Shown here piece by piece: positions 1 to 10,239 of a stretch of DNA of 17,815 nt. The position numbers were made by a program, and so were the translations under genes. The number at the start of each line of letters is the position of its first letter. The stretch's first letter is position 1. The notes under the pieces are model-generated. The model was not told the DNA's origin. It worked only from the letters and a program-made list of their open reading frames with translations, and ran no database searches. Source of the DNA: JBICHM01 sp043101835 (GTDB lineage: Bacteria; Planctomycetota; Phycisphaerae; Phycisphaerales; UBA1924); NCBI GenBank assembly GCA_043101835.1, contig JBICHM010000273.1, forward strand, positions 1 through 17,815, in the 5' to 3' direction.

Positions 1-256
1 GCATGTCGTCGGGCCCCTCGCTGGTGTGCGTGAAATGCGGATCGCCCTCGGGCACATGCCGATCCATCCACGCCTCGAGATCCCGCCGCGCCGATGGATC
101 GGCGTTCTCCTGGATGATGAGGCTCGCCGACGTGTGGCGCACGAAGACCGTGCACACCCCTTCGATGACGCCCGCCTCCGCCACGACCGCGCGCACCCGA
201 TCCGTGATCTCATGCAGGCCCCGACCGGGTGTGGAGAGCGTGAGTTCGGTGAGCAT
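1..256 (-). CDS. yjbQ: YjbQ/UPF0047 family protein, 3'-truncated by the window edge
   Basis: The minus strand encodes the first 85 residues of a YjbQ-family protein, about 60% of the usual length of roughly 135-140; the C-terminal part lies outside the window. The family signature is clear: HTSASLIIQENADP, then a charged stretch ending in VPEGDPHFTHTSEGPDDM. YjbQ proteins are small soluble cytosolic proteins, often annotated as secondary thiamine-phosphate synthases because some rescue thiE mutants; their true role is uncertain. I chose the ATG at 256. An in-frame GTG two codons upstream (262) is also possible, and neither has a clear Shine-Dalgarno sequence. A palindromic repeat begins ten bases upstream of the ATG. 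The family call is firm; the biochemical activity is not. Confidence 0.9.
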   Translation of the reverse strand, partial: MLTELTLSTPGRGLHEITDRVRAVVAEAGVIEGVCTVFVRHTSASLIIQENADPSARRDLEAWMDRHVPEGDPHFTHTSEGPDDM

Positions 257-265
257 GCGCACAAT

Positions 266-334
266 GTAGGGCGGCCTTCAGGCCGCTGCCGCCGGCGTGC
301 GTCGGCAGCAACGGCGCCCTGAAGGCCGCCCTAC
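266..334. repeat. Inverted pair of REP-like palindromic units forming a long hairpin
   Basis: The unit GGGCGGCCTTCAGGCCGC at 269-286, preceded by GTA, is itself a small palindrome (GCGGCCT-TC-AGGCCGC). A nearly perfect inverted copy, with one mismatch, occupies 314-334. Between them GCTGCCG (284-290) and CGGCAGC (303-309) also pair, so the whole interval can fold into one long imperfect hairpin. It fills most of the 103-base gap between the stop of the downstream M16 gene and the start of yjbQ. A third copy of the unit lies at 6262-6283. The arrangement resembles REP/BIME-type elements. It may act as a terminator or mRNA 3'-end stabiliser for the peptidase operon, but this is inference. There is no clear U-tract. 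Confidence 0.75.
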
Positions 335-359
335 ATCGCGACGTCAGAGTTGCTCGCCG

Positions 360-1835
360 TCAGTTCCCCATCGGCTCCATCGTCAGCGGATCGCGCAGCG
401 GGAGCTCCGTCGGCTCGCCGAACTGCGCCATCGTCGCGCGACCCTCGAGGTCGCCCGGCGCGATCTCATTCCAATCGCCGACGACGAGGATCACCGCGCG
501 GTCGGGGTGCAGGTGCTCCTGCGCGACGCGCCGAACATCCTCGAGCGTGACCGCGCGCACGCGATCGCGGATCGATGCGTAGTACGACGGGTCGCGACCG
601 GTCCACTCGTCCTCGATGAAGCGGCCGAGCATCGCCTGCTTGCTCTCGAACTGGCGGGGGAAGGTCTCGATGAACGCCGCCTGCACCGTCGCCAGCTCCT
701 GCTCGCTGACGAGGTCCTCGCCGATGCGCTCCATCTCCTCGAGCACGATCGCCGTTGCGAACGCCACGGTGCTGCTCTTGCTCTGGAAGAACGCCTGGAA
801 CTGCCCCGGGTACCACACCGGGCTGCTCAGCCGGCTCGCAGCGGAGTAGGCGAGGCCTTCATCGCTGCGCACGCGCTTGGTGATGCGGCTGGTGAAGCCC
901 GAGCCGCCGAGGATGTCGTTCATCATGTCGAGCGCCACGATGTCCGGGTGGTCGCGCGTCACGCCCCGGTGCCCGATGAGCACGCGCCCCTGCGGGATGT
1001 CCTTCTGCACGAAGTAGACGCCGGGCGCAGCCTCGTGGTCGGGCGCCGGCGGGTCGGGCATCTCCTCGCCCCGCTCCCAGCCCGAGAGCGCCGCCTCGAG
1101 GCGCGAAGTCATCTCGGCGGGGTCGAAGTCGCCCGTCACGCCGATGATGAGGTTGCCCGGCCGAAACACCCTGCCGTGCAGCGCCCGCATCTCCGCCTCA
1201 CCGATCGCGTTGATCGTCGCCTCGGTCGGCACGCGCGACTCGAAATGGTCCCAGCCGAAGAGCAACCCGCTCCACTCGCGCCCCGCGATCGGCGCCGGGT
1301 TGTCGTTGCGCTGCTTCATCCGCTCAAGCGCCTCAGCGCGGTAGGTCTCGACCTTGTCGGCCTGGAACCCCGGGTTCCGCACCATGTCCATGAAGAGGCC
1401 GAACGCCTCATCGAAGTTGCTCGAGAGGCAGTTCAGCGACGCGCCGCTCGAATCGTCGCCCATCACGGCGCTGATTCCGGCCGCGAGGAAGTCGACGCGC
1501 TCGTCGAACTCGTCGGCGGGCACGCTCGTCGTGCCGCCCCGGCGCATCATCGCGCCGGTCATCTGCGCGAGGCCCGCGTGCTCGTCGGCGACGAGGTACT
1601 CACCGCCCTTGAACGAGAAGGTGATCGTCACCAGCGGGAACTCGCGGTCGGGAATCATGTACACCGGCACGCCGGCGCTCTCGCTGCGGTAGGCCGTCGC
1701 CACCGGCGGCTCGAAGGTCAGCGGGGGAAACTCAATCTGCTCCGGGCGCGCCGGCAGCGCGGTCTGCGCGCCGGCCATCAGCGGCGCCGCGGCGCCGGCG
1801 ATCAGCCCCGTCAATGTGCAAAGCATCGTGCGCAT
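360..1835 (-). CDS. Exported M16 peptidase-like protein lacking the HxxEH zinc motif
   Basis: This is a 491-residue M16 (insulinase/pitrilysin-like) protein with an N-terminal signal peptide, probably cleaved after AGAQ near residue 24. The two M16 half-domains cover roughly residues 45-230 and 230-460. Where active M16 proteins have HxxEH, this one has EHAGLAQMTGAMMRRGG (residues 85-101), so the zinc site is absent. The second half keeps a recognisable GLAYS segment, which in M16B pairs belongs to the non-catalytic, substrate-holding subunit. It lies 60 bases downstream of the catalytic M16 gene in the same orientation, so the two products probably form a heterodimer. An AAGGA Shine-Dalgarno sequence (1844-1848) sits eight bases before the chosen ATG. 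A second in-frame ATG at codon 4 is possible. Substrate unknown. Confidence 0.9.
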   Translation of the reverse strand: MRTMLCTLTGLIAGAAAPLMAGAQTALPARPEQIEFPPLTFEPPVATAYRSESAGVPVYMIPDREFPLVTITFSFKGGEYLVADEHAGLAQMTGAMMRRGGTTSVPADEFDERVDFLAAGISAVMGDDSSGASLNCLSSNFDEAFGLFMDMVRNPGFQADKVETYRAEALERMKQRNDNPAPIAGREWSGLLFGWDHFESRVPTEATINAIGEAEMRALHGRVFRPGNLIIGVTGDFDPAEMTSRLEAALSGWERGEEMPDPPAPDHEAAPGVYFVQKDIPQGRVLIGHRGVTRDHPDIVALDMMNDILGGSGFTSRITKRVRSDEGLAYSAASRLSSPVWYPGQFQAFFQSKSSTVAFATAIVLEEMERIGEDLVSEQELATVQAAFIETFPRQFESKQAMLGRFIEDEWTGRDPSYYASIRDRVRAVTLEDVRRVAQEHLHPDRAVILVVGDWNEIAPGDLEGRATMAQFGEPTELPLRDPLTMEPMGN

Positions 1836-1895
1836 GGTCGAAATCCTTCTGTCATCGCCACGCAGCTGCGCGGCGGGTGTGTCGTCCAGGAGGGG

Positions 1896-3635
1896 TCACT
1901 CGCCGGCGCGGAGCGTGTCGATGCGCTCGCGGATCTTGCCGGCCATGTAGTCAATCGCCGCGTGGAACTGCTCCGGCGCCTGGGCGCGCTGCCCGGCCAC
2001 CTGCTGCAGGATGCCCTCCAGCGTCGCCACATCCTCGATCTGCATGATCTGGCTCAGCTGGCTCTTCACCATCTGGCGCACCTGCGGCTCCAGCGCCATC
2101 AGCGCCGGATCCTCCGGCTCGGCGTCCGCCGAACGCGTGTACACCGCGACCGAACGGTTCGTGCGATCGAAATACTCGTTCGCCACGCGACGGATGTCCT
2201 CCGCCGTCACAGCCTGCTGCTTGCGCGGCCCTTCGTTGATCTCCTCCCAGCCGACCATCGCCTCGGCGACGCCGAGCTGCACCATGAGGAAGAAGTTGTT
2301 CTGCAGGCGACGGTACGAGTTCGCTGCGATGCCGTTCTTCACCTTCTGCAGCTCGCGATCGGGGACGAGGTTCTCCTGCAGGTCGGCGAGGATCTCGTAC
2401 CAGGCCGCCTCGAGCATCTCCGGCGTCGCGTCCCCCTTGGTCTCGGCGCGGAAGCTGAACGCGCCCGCGTACTTCCGCGCATCGGGGCCCGCGAAGGCGC
2501 TCGAAGCGATCTCGGCGCCCTCGACCATCGCCTTGTAGAGCCGCCCCGTGCGCCCGTTGAGGATCTGCGCCATGACATCGAGCGCGTACGAATCGTTGTG
2601 GCCCATCGGCACTGTGTGGTAGCGCACCGTCACCTGCGGCTGCATGTCGCCCTCGGCGTACATGCGCATCTCGGCGCGCTGGGGCACCTCGCGCGTCACC
2701 ACCGCCGGCGGCTCCGGCCCGCGCTCAAGGCTGCTGAAGTACCGCTCGATCGTGTTCTTCACCTCGTCAACGTCGAAGTCGCCGACGACCACGCCCACGA
2801 GGTTGTTGGGCCGGTAGTAGGTGTCGTAGTACTCCTCGGCCTGCTCCCGCGTGTACGCGTTCAAGTCGCTCGGCCACCCGACCACCGGCCAGTGGTAGGG
2901 GCTGGAGATCCAGAACATCGAATCGAACTGCTCGTCGAACTCGCCCGTCGGCGTGCTCTCGGTGCGCAGGCGGCGCTCCTCGTGCACCACGTCGCGCTCC
3001 GCGTAGAACTCGCGGAACACGCTGTCGCGAAGGCGGTCGCTCTCCATCCACGCCCACAGCTCAAACTTGTTGCTGGGGACGTTGATGAAGTAGAAGGTCA
3101 TGTCCTCACTCGTGAAGGCGTTCATCGAGGAGCCGCCCATCTCGGTGTAGACCTGGTCGAACTCGTCCTTCACGATCGCCTGCTTCTGCTCGTCCATCAG
3201 CGATCGCAGCAGGGCGCGGAGCTCCGCCATCTCGGGTGTGTCGCTGGCCGGGTCCCACGGATCCTCGATCTCGCCGGCCCGGGCGCGGTCGTACTGCACC
3301 GTCAGGTGCAGGTCGCGCAGGCGCGTGTGCGTTTCGTTCAGGCGGGCCATGATGTCGGCGTCGGTCGCGGCGTCGCGCGTGCCGATCGTCCTCGTCCCCT
3401 TGAACATCATGTGCTCGAAGAAGTGGCTGATGCCCGTGATGCCCGGGCGCTCGTTCACGCTGCCCACCTTCGCCACCCACCCCGCGGCGATGCTGTTGGG
3501 CTGCTCGATGCGCGGGACCAGCAGGAACTCCATCCCGTTGTCGAGGACGAACTCCTCGACCTGCACCTGCTGCCCCGCCGCCAGCGGCGCCAATGCCGCC
3601 GCGCACGCGATGCCCAGTGAAACTCGTCGCAACAT
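1896..3635 (-). CDS. Exported zinc-dependent M16 family peptidase (catalytic subunit)
   Basis: This 579-residue M16 metallopeptidase has a signal peptide (MLRRVSLGIACAAALAPLAA, then GQQ). The inverted zinc motif is intact as H71-F-F-E74-H75, and the distal glutamate is probably in VVHEERR (residues 216-222). Between the two lies a charged, helical-looking insertion (about residues 95-160) that lengthens the usual spacing. NAFTSEDMTFYFINVP (residues 172-187) is the typical M16 substrate-strand motif. A second, non-catalytic M16 half-domain follows. The start is set by the signal peptide and by GGGAG at 3644-3648, eight bases before the ATG; the reading frame stays open far upstream, but that part is antisense to the S9 peptidase gene. 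It is the first gene of a two-gene operon with the HxxEH-less M16 protein. It probably degrades peptides or processes proteins in the envelope. Confidence 0.93.
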   Translation of the reverse strand: MLRRVSLGIACAAALAPLAAGQQVQVEEFVLDNGMEFLLVPRIEQPNSIAAGWVAKVGSVNERPGITGISHFFEHMMFKGTRTIGTRDAATDADIMARLNETHTRLRDLHLTVQYDRARAGEIEDPWDPASDTPEMAELRALLRSLMDEQKQAIVKDEFDQVYTEMGGSSMNAFTSEDMTFYFINVPSNKFELWAWMESDRLRDSVFREFYAERDVVHEERRLRTESTPTGEFDEQFDSMFWISSPYHWPVVGWPSDLNAYTREQAEEYYDTYYRPNNLVGVVVGDFDVDEVKNTIERYFSSLERGPEPPAVVTREVPQRAEMRMYAEGDMQPQVTVRYHTVPMGHNDSYALDVMAQILNGRTGRLYKAMVEGAEIASSAFAGPDARKYAGAFSFRAETKGDATPEMLEAAWYEILADLQENLVPDRELQKVKNGIAANSYRRLQNNFFLMVQLGVAEAMVGWEEINEGPRKQQAVTAEDIRRVANEYFDRTNRSVAVYTRSADAEPEDPALMALEPQVRQMVKSQLSQIMQIEDVATLEGILQQVAGQRAQAPEQFHAAIDYMAGKIRERIDTLRAGE

Positions 3636-3815
3636 GCCGCATGCTCCCAATATGGATCCGCTCGACCGGGCGCCAGGCCCCAGCGGCCCCGGCGCGCTCC
3701 TCCGGACGCACAAGCCTAGCGGAGCGCCACGCCCGCACGCGACCCACTGCCGCCGAACCCGGGCCTTCCGGTACCATCGGGCGTTGTCCGAAATCTCAGA
3801 AAGGGAGGATCGACG
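3636..3815. promoter_or_regulatory. Divergent intergenic region between M16 and S9 peptidase genes
   Basis: This 180-base non-coding gap separates two divergent exported-peptidase genes, so it must hold promoters for both. I see a Shine-Dalgarno sequence on each side (GGGAG on the minus strand at 3644-3648; GGGAGG on the plus strand at 3803-3808). I found no convincing -35/-10 pair. No palindromic operator stands out. Confidence 0.4.
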
Positions 3816-6254
<2,439 letters not shown>

Positions 6255-6261
6255 ATTCTTC

Positions 6262-6283
6262 GTAGGGCGGCCTTCAGGCCGCC
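6262..6283. repeat. Single copy of the REP-like palindromic unit
   Basis: GTA followed by GGGCGGCCTTCAGGCCGC, with a further C at the end, repeats the unit found at 266-286 exactly over 21 bases. It begins seven bases after the S9D peptidase stop codon, within a convergent intergenic gap and ahead of a separate strong hairpin (6303-6334). Its placement just after a gene end is typical of REP-like elements. Confidence 0.75.
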
Positions 6284-6302
6284 GCGTGCAATATCACCAA
6301 CG

Positions 6303-6334
6303 ACAACGGCCGCCCCGCGAAGGGCGGCCGTTGT
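6303..6334. terminator. Strong hairpin terminator between convergent genes
   Basis: ACAACGGCCGCCC (6303-6315) pairs perfectly over 13 bp with GGGCGGCCGTTGT (6322-6334) around a six-base loop. On the plus strand it is followed by a loosely T-rich stretch (TTCATCTGTTCATT), which suits termination of the S9D transcript. On the minus strand the following sequence is less U-rich, so action on the serine hydrolase transcript (ending at 6369) is less certain. Confidence 0.75.
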
Positions 6335-6368
6335 TCATCTGTTCATTGCGCTGCGCGCGGCCCGGCCA

Positions 6369-8174
6369 TCATTCCTCCGCGCGAGGCAGCACCTTCGTGT
6401 TGTCCCCGATCTCCTGTGTGATCGACACCGCCGCCCCCGCATCGTCGAACTGGAACGAGATCGTCACATGCGGCGCCTCGCGCACCGTCCACCGGTGCGA
6501 GTCGTCCGTGGGGCGCAGGTGCAGCTCTGGGCCCTCGGGCCCGCGGATGCACACATCGTCACCCTGCGTGTAGATGCGCACCCGCGCGCCCGACTCCTCG
6601 TCGGTGTACGCGCCGCACATCGCCGCGATGATCGCCGGGTCCACCACCTTCGGCGCCGATTGCTCGATCGCCAGTGCCGTGCCCTCCCGCGGCGCCTCGA
6701 ACACCGCCGGCCCCTGGTGCAGGCGCAGCAGGTTCACCGCGCCCTCCTCGTCACGCACGAACTCCACCTGCACCCGCTCCGGCGCGACCTCGAACGCCCA
6801 CAGCCCCTCGTCGTTCGGCTCGAGCAGGTCGAAGACCATCTGGCTCGGGATGTCGAGCGCAAGCCGTCCGTCGCGCATCCGCACCTCGAACCGCTCATTC
6901 GTGAACGACCCGAAGTTCGCGATGTAGACCCCCAGGTACGGTTCGTACGCCGCGGGCACAACCTCGGCGACGGGCGCATCGCCATCGCGCAGCAGCAGAC
7001 GGTTGATGTGCTCCTCCAGGCGCAGCGGCGTCGACCCGCCGCGTGACTGCGTGAAGTACAGCGCCATCAGGTCGCGCTCCGGCCACGCCCACGCGATCGT
7101 GCCGTCCGACCCGCTGTGCCCGATGACGACCGGCGCCGATCCGGTCGGGTCGTCCTGCGGCATGTGCAGCACCGCCATCCGGCCGTACCACACCTCCAGC
7201 CCGTCGAACTCCGTCGGGAAGCGCCGGTCCGATCCGAGCATCGACATCGGCGACACCGGCGTCAGCGTGCGCTCGACCGCCGCTTCGCTCAGCACGCGCC
7301 CGTCGCCGGCCGCCCCGCCGTCCATCCACATCGCCAGGAATTTCGCGTAGTCCTCCGGCGTGCCGTAGGCCGTCTGCGAGCCCCACGCGAACGGGTACAG
7401 CGGCCCCTTCGAGGGATCCCAGAATGAAGTCCACGCGTTCGGTGAGCCGAACGACAGCGTCGCGATCCGCCCGAAGCGCGGGTCGTCGGCGTCGAGCGCG
7501 TAGAAGGTGTCGTCCATGCCCAGCGGCGTGAAGATCTCCCGCGTCACGAAGGCGTCCACCGTCTCGCCCGTCACCGTCTCGACGATCGCCGCGAGCACAT
7601 CCGTGCCGGCGTCGCTGTACCAGAACTTGCTCCCCGGATCGAACTCCGGCCCGCGCTCGCCCACGGCCGCCACGACCGCCGCGAGATCCGGATACTGATC
7701 GACGCCGGTCGTGAACGCCGTCAGCGGCAGCCCCGCACGGTGCGTCAGCAACTGATCGATCGTCACATCGCGCAGCGCATTGGTGTCGAATGCCGGAAGA
7801 TGCTTCGACGCCGGGTCGTCGAGGGCAACCGCGCCGCGATCGATCAGGATCTGAATCGCCGCGCCCGTGAACGTCTTCGTCATCGAGCGCATGTTGCAGA
7901 TCGTCTCGTCCGTCCACGGCAGCTCGTCGTCGCGATCGCGCACGCCGTACACCGCGTGCAGCACCGTGCGCCGATCCTTGATCACCAGCAACTCGGCGCC
8001 GACGGCCCAGTCCTTCTCGACATACTCAGCGACGATCGCCGCGAGCGCATCCAGCGACTCGGCCGACATCCCGACCGCCGCGGGATCCGCAGGCGGAAAG
8101 GCGTCATCGGCGCGCACGCACGGCGAAAGCGTCGTCGCGCACAGCGCAACGCACAGCGTCATTCGGGTCTGCAT
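6369..8174 (-). CDS. Exported serine hydrolase, beta-lactamase / S12 family
   Basis: This 601-residue penicillin-binding-like serine hydrolase begins with a signal peptide (MQTRMTLCVALCATTLSPCVRADDA). The catalytic S97-M-T-K100 lies in MRSMTKTFTG. The second motif is Y186-S-D rather than the usual YxN, and H353-S-G-S takes the place of KTG. After about residue 390 come two beta-rich segments, each opening with a Y-x-G-x-Y-like motif, resembling the lipocalin-like C-terminal domains often attached to S12 hydrolases. Members include D-aminopeptidases, esterases and carboxypeptidases, and the substrate cannot be read from sequence. I chose the ATG at 8174 because of the signal peptide and GGGGGA eight bases upstream (8183-8188). 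A longer frame to 8231 lacks this support. The gene is convergent with the S9D gene. Confidence 0.9.
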   Translation of the reverse strand: MQTRMTLCVALCATTLSPCVRADDAFPPADPAAVGMSAESLDALAAIVAEYVEKDWAVGAELLVIKDRRTVLHAVYGVRDRDDELPWTDETICNMRSMTKTFTGAAIQILIDRGAVALDDPASKHLPAFDTNALRDVTIDQLLTHRAGLPLTAFTTGVDQYPDLAAVVAAVGERGPEFDPGSKFWYSDAGTDVLAAIVETVTGETVDAFVTREIFTPLGMDDTFYALDADDPRFGRIATLSFGSPNAWTSFWDPSKGPLYPFAWGSQTAYGTPEDYAKFLAMWMDGGAAGDGRVLSEAAVERTLTPVSPMSMLGSDRRFPTEFDGLEVWYGRMAVLHMPQDDPTGSAPVVIGHSGSDGTIAWAWPERDLMALYFTQSRGGSTPLRLEEHINRLLLRDGDAPVAEVVPAAYEPYLGVYIANFGSFTNERFEVRMRDGRLALDIPSQMVFDLLEPNDEGLWAFEVAPERVQVEFVRDEEGAVNLLRLHQGPAVFEAPREGTALAIEQSAPKVVDPAIIAAMCGAYTDEESGARVRIYTQGDDVCIRGPEGPELHLRPTDDSHRWTVREAPHVTISFQFDDAGAAVSITQEIGDNTKVLPRAEE

Positions 8175-8265
8175 TGTCAGGGTCCCCCACAAGCGGCTGT
8201 CGGTCCGTGGGCGCACCGAGAGCCCACCCATGCACCACAGTATGCGGCGAACCGCGCGCGGGATT

Positions 8266-9141
8266 TCACTCGACCGGCGTATCGCCCGCCATCATCGCGA
8301 TCGCCCGCTCCACCGCCGCGCGCACGATCTCCGGGCGTGTCCAGATGAAGAAGTGATCCTCGCCATCGAGCGTCAGCCACGCCGTGCGCTGGTTCGCCGC
8401 CAGTCGATCTTCGAGGTACGCCACATTCGCGTACGGCACGAGCCGATCGCGCGTGCCGTGCACCACCACCACCGGGCAGGTCACGCGCTCGAGCAGGGGG
8501 GCGAGGTCCTCGAGTTCTCTCTCCAGCGGCAGCACCTCGCGGTTCGCGTTCCGCAGCGCACGCGGGAGCAACGCCGGGATGAAGGCGAAGTTCCCCAGGC
8601 GCTGGATGAACAGCACCCGCTCCTCGTCAGGATCCACCGACCCCGCCAGCACCACCACCGCGCCGACCTTGTCAGGATGCTCCGCCGCGACGCGCAGCGC
8701 GATCGGCCCGCCCAGCGAATGCCCGACGAGAATCGGCCACTGTCCGTCGCGCTCAACGAGCAGCGGCTCGATCGCCGCCGCCTGATCCGCCAGCGACGGC
8801 ACGGCCTTCCGCGGCGTCGTGCGCCCGAATCCCGGACGATCCGGCGCCACCGACTCCGTGCCCGCAACCGGGTCGAGCACGTATCCCGCCCATCCCTTCG
8901 CGTCACCCGGCGTGCCGTGGATGTAGACCACGCGCACGCCCTCGCCCGACTTCGCAGCGCTGATCGTCCACCCGTCTCGCCCCGGCACGCTGTACTCGAA
9001 CCGCGCCATCTCCAGCGCATCGCGCTCCACACGCTGCCCGGGGTACGAACACCCGGTCAGGATCGCCGCCATCGCCAGCAGGCTCGTCGGGCTCAGCGGC
9101 CCGCGCACGCGACGACCGGTTGGCGGGATGAGTTCGCGCAT
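8266..9141 (-). CDS. Lipoprotein alpha/beta hydrolase
   Basis: This is a 291-residue alpha/beta-fold hydrolase. A lipoprotein signal ends in the lipobox ILTG-C31, so the enzyme should be membrane-anchored. The oxyanion-hole motif is HGTPGDAKGW (residues 75-84). The nucleophile is Ser142 in GHSLGG, the acid is Asp232 in HGTRDRL, and the base is His263 in GEDHFF. The family covers esterases, lipases and related hydrolases; the substrate is unknown. The ATG at 9141 places the hydrophobic stretch correctly; another in-frame ATG at 9174 would add eleven residues. There is no Shine-Dalgarno sequence; instead a TATCGT hexamer lies six bases before the ATG, suggesting a leaderless transcript. The gene diverges from the repair operon and is separated from the S12 hydrolase gene by 91 bases. 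Confidence 0.9.
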   Translation of the reverse strand: MRELIPPTGRRVRGPLSPTSLLAMAAILTGCSYPGQRVERDALEMARFEYSVPGRDGWTISAAKSGEGVRVVYIHGTPGDAKGWAGYVLDPVAGTESVAPDRPGFGRTTPRKAVPSLADQAAAIEPLLVERDGQWPILVGHSLGGPIALRVAAEHPDKVGAVVVLAGSVDPDEERVLFIQRLGNFAFIPALLPRALRNANREVLPLERELEDLAPLLERVTCPVVVVHGTRDRLVPYANVAYLEDRLAANQRTAWLTLDGEDHFFIWTRPEIVRAAVERAIAMMAGDTPVE

Positions 9142-9147
9142 CTGGGA

Positions 9148-9153
9148 ACGATA
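9148..9153 (-). promoter_or_regulatory. Possible -10 element of the lipoprotein hydrolase gene, leaderless type
   Basis: On the minus strand TATCGT lies exactly six bases before the ATG at 9141, which would place transcription start on the start codon. No good -35 hexamer is visible and there is no Shine-Dalgarno sequence. The assignment rests on spacing and on similar arrangements at two other genes. Confidence 0.3.
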
Positions 9154-9195
9154 CGCTCGGCGCGGTCCGGCCATTCCATCGCACCCGCCCGCCCC

Positions 9196-9201
9196 TAGCA
9201 T
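9196..9201 (+). promoter_or_regulatory. Possible -10 element of the repair operon, leaderless type
   Basis: TAGCAT lies six bases before the ATG at 9208, and the interval has no Shine-Dalgarno sequence. TTCCAT at 9174-9179, with a 16-base spacer, is only a weak -35 candidate. If real, the repair operon starts as a leaderless mRNA. Confidence 0.35.
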
Positions 9202-9207
9202 CCGGCA

Positions 9208-10239
9208 ATGCCCGATCTCGTCGTGCCGACTGACCGGGGCCTCTACTGCCCGCCCGGGGGGTTCCACATCGACCCCTGGTCGCCGGTCGATCGCGCCGTC
9301 GTCACCCATGCCCACGCCGACCACGCCCGCCCCGGCTCGAAGCGATACCTCGTCAGCCGCGAGGGCGAAGGCGTCGCGCGCACCCGCCTCGGTGAGGACG
9401 CCCGCCTCGAATCGCTCGGCTGGGCGGAACCGACCACTATCAATGGCGTGCGCATCAGCCTCCACCCCGCCGGCCACATACTCGGCTCTGCGCAGGTGCG
9501 CCTCGAGCACGAGGGCGATGTCTGGGTCGTCACCGGCGACTACAAGACCGTTCCCGACGACACCTGCACACCCTTCGAGCCCGTGCGATGCCGCGTAATA
9601 ATCACCGAGTGCACCTTCGGCCTGCCCGTCTTCCGCTGGAAGCCGCAGGCCGAGGTCTTCGACGACATCAACGCATGGTGGCGCGCCAACCAGAACGCCG
9701 GGCGCACGAGCGTCATCCTCGCCTACTCACTCGGCAAGGCGCAGCGCGTGATGGCCGGCGTCGATCGCACGATCGGCCCCATCCTCGCCCACGGCGCCGC
9801 GATGCCCCTCACCGAGCGCTACCGCGAAGCCGGTGTCGGCCTCCCGCTCGTCGAGCACGCCACCGTCGCCGCGAGCAAACCTAATAGGGGCCGGGCGCTC
9901 GTCATCGCGCCGCCCTCGGCCGCCGGCACGCCCTGGATGCGTCGATTTGGCCCCACCTCCGACGCCATCGTCAGCGGCTGGGCGCAGATCCGCGGCACGC
10001 GCCGGCGCTCCAGCGTCGATCGCGGCTTCGTCTTGAGCGACCACGCCGACTGGCCCGGCCTGCTCGACGCCATCGACGCCTCCGGCGCCGAACGCGTCAT
10101 CGCCACCCATGGCTACACCGAGCCCTTCGCGCGCTACCTCCGCGAAGCAAAGGGCCTCGAGACCGGCGTGCTGCACACCCGCTTCGTCGGTGAACGCGCC
10201 GCGAACGACGACGACGACCAGGCCGAGGACGCCGCCTGA
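9208..10239 (+). CDS. Ligase-associated DNA exonuclease, MBL/beta-CASP family
   Basis: This 343-residue metallo-beta-lactamase fold nuclease has the metal-binding H34-A-H36-A-D38-H39 motif. Further likely ligands or family motifs are H90 in PAGHILGS, D111 in TGDYKT, E134 in TECTFG, H279 in LSDHADW and H301 in ATHGY. AYSLGKAQR (residues 172-180) is the beta-CASP-like segment shared with SNM1/CPSF73-type nucleases. The length and the next three genes identify it as the exonuclease (EXO) of the ligase-associated repair cluster. Its role is inferred: trimming DNA ends so that they can be ligated. The C-terminal tail is acidic (NDDDDQAED). The stop overlaps the ligase start by one base (TGATG), implying translational coupling. 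It is the first gene of the operon. Confidence 0.93.
   Translation: MPDLVVPTDRGLYCPPGGFHIDPWSPVDRAVVTHAHADHARPGSKRYLVSREGEGVARTRLGEDARLESLGWAEPTTINGVRISLHPAGHILGSAQVRLEHEGDVWVVTGDYKTVPDDTCTPFEPVRCRVIITECTFGLPVFRWKPQAEVFDDINAWWRANQNAGRTSVILAYSLGKAQRVMAGVDRTIGPILAHGAAMPLTERYREAGVGLPLVEHATVAASKPNRGRALVIAPPSAAGTPWMRRFGPTSDAIVSGWAQIRGTRRRSSVDRGFVLSDHADWPGLLDAIDASGAERVIATHGYTEPFARYLREAKGLETGVLHTRFVGERAANDDDDQAEDAA

Noticed and set aside
266..334. CRISPR repeat or phage attachment site
   Set aside because: The units are inverted rather than direct, there are no regular spacers, cas genes or integrase, and a third copy lies elsewhere as a single unit.
297..3620. Very long plus-strand open frame (over 1100 codons) opposite the M16 operon
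   Set aside because: It is arginine/histidine/leucine-rich shadow sequence from GC-biased codons of the M16 genes, with no recognisable domain and real motifs on the other strand.
9142..9510. Longer N-terminus for the lipoprotein hydrolase, starting within the exonuclease region
   Set aside because: It would bury the lipobox signal deep inside the protein and overlap the divergent exonuclease gene.
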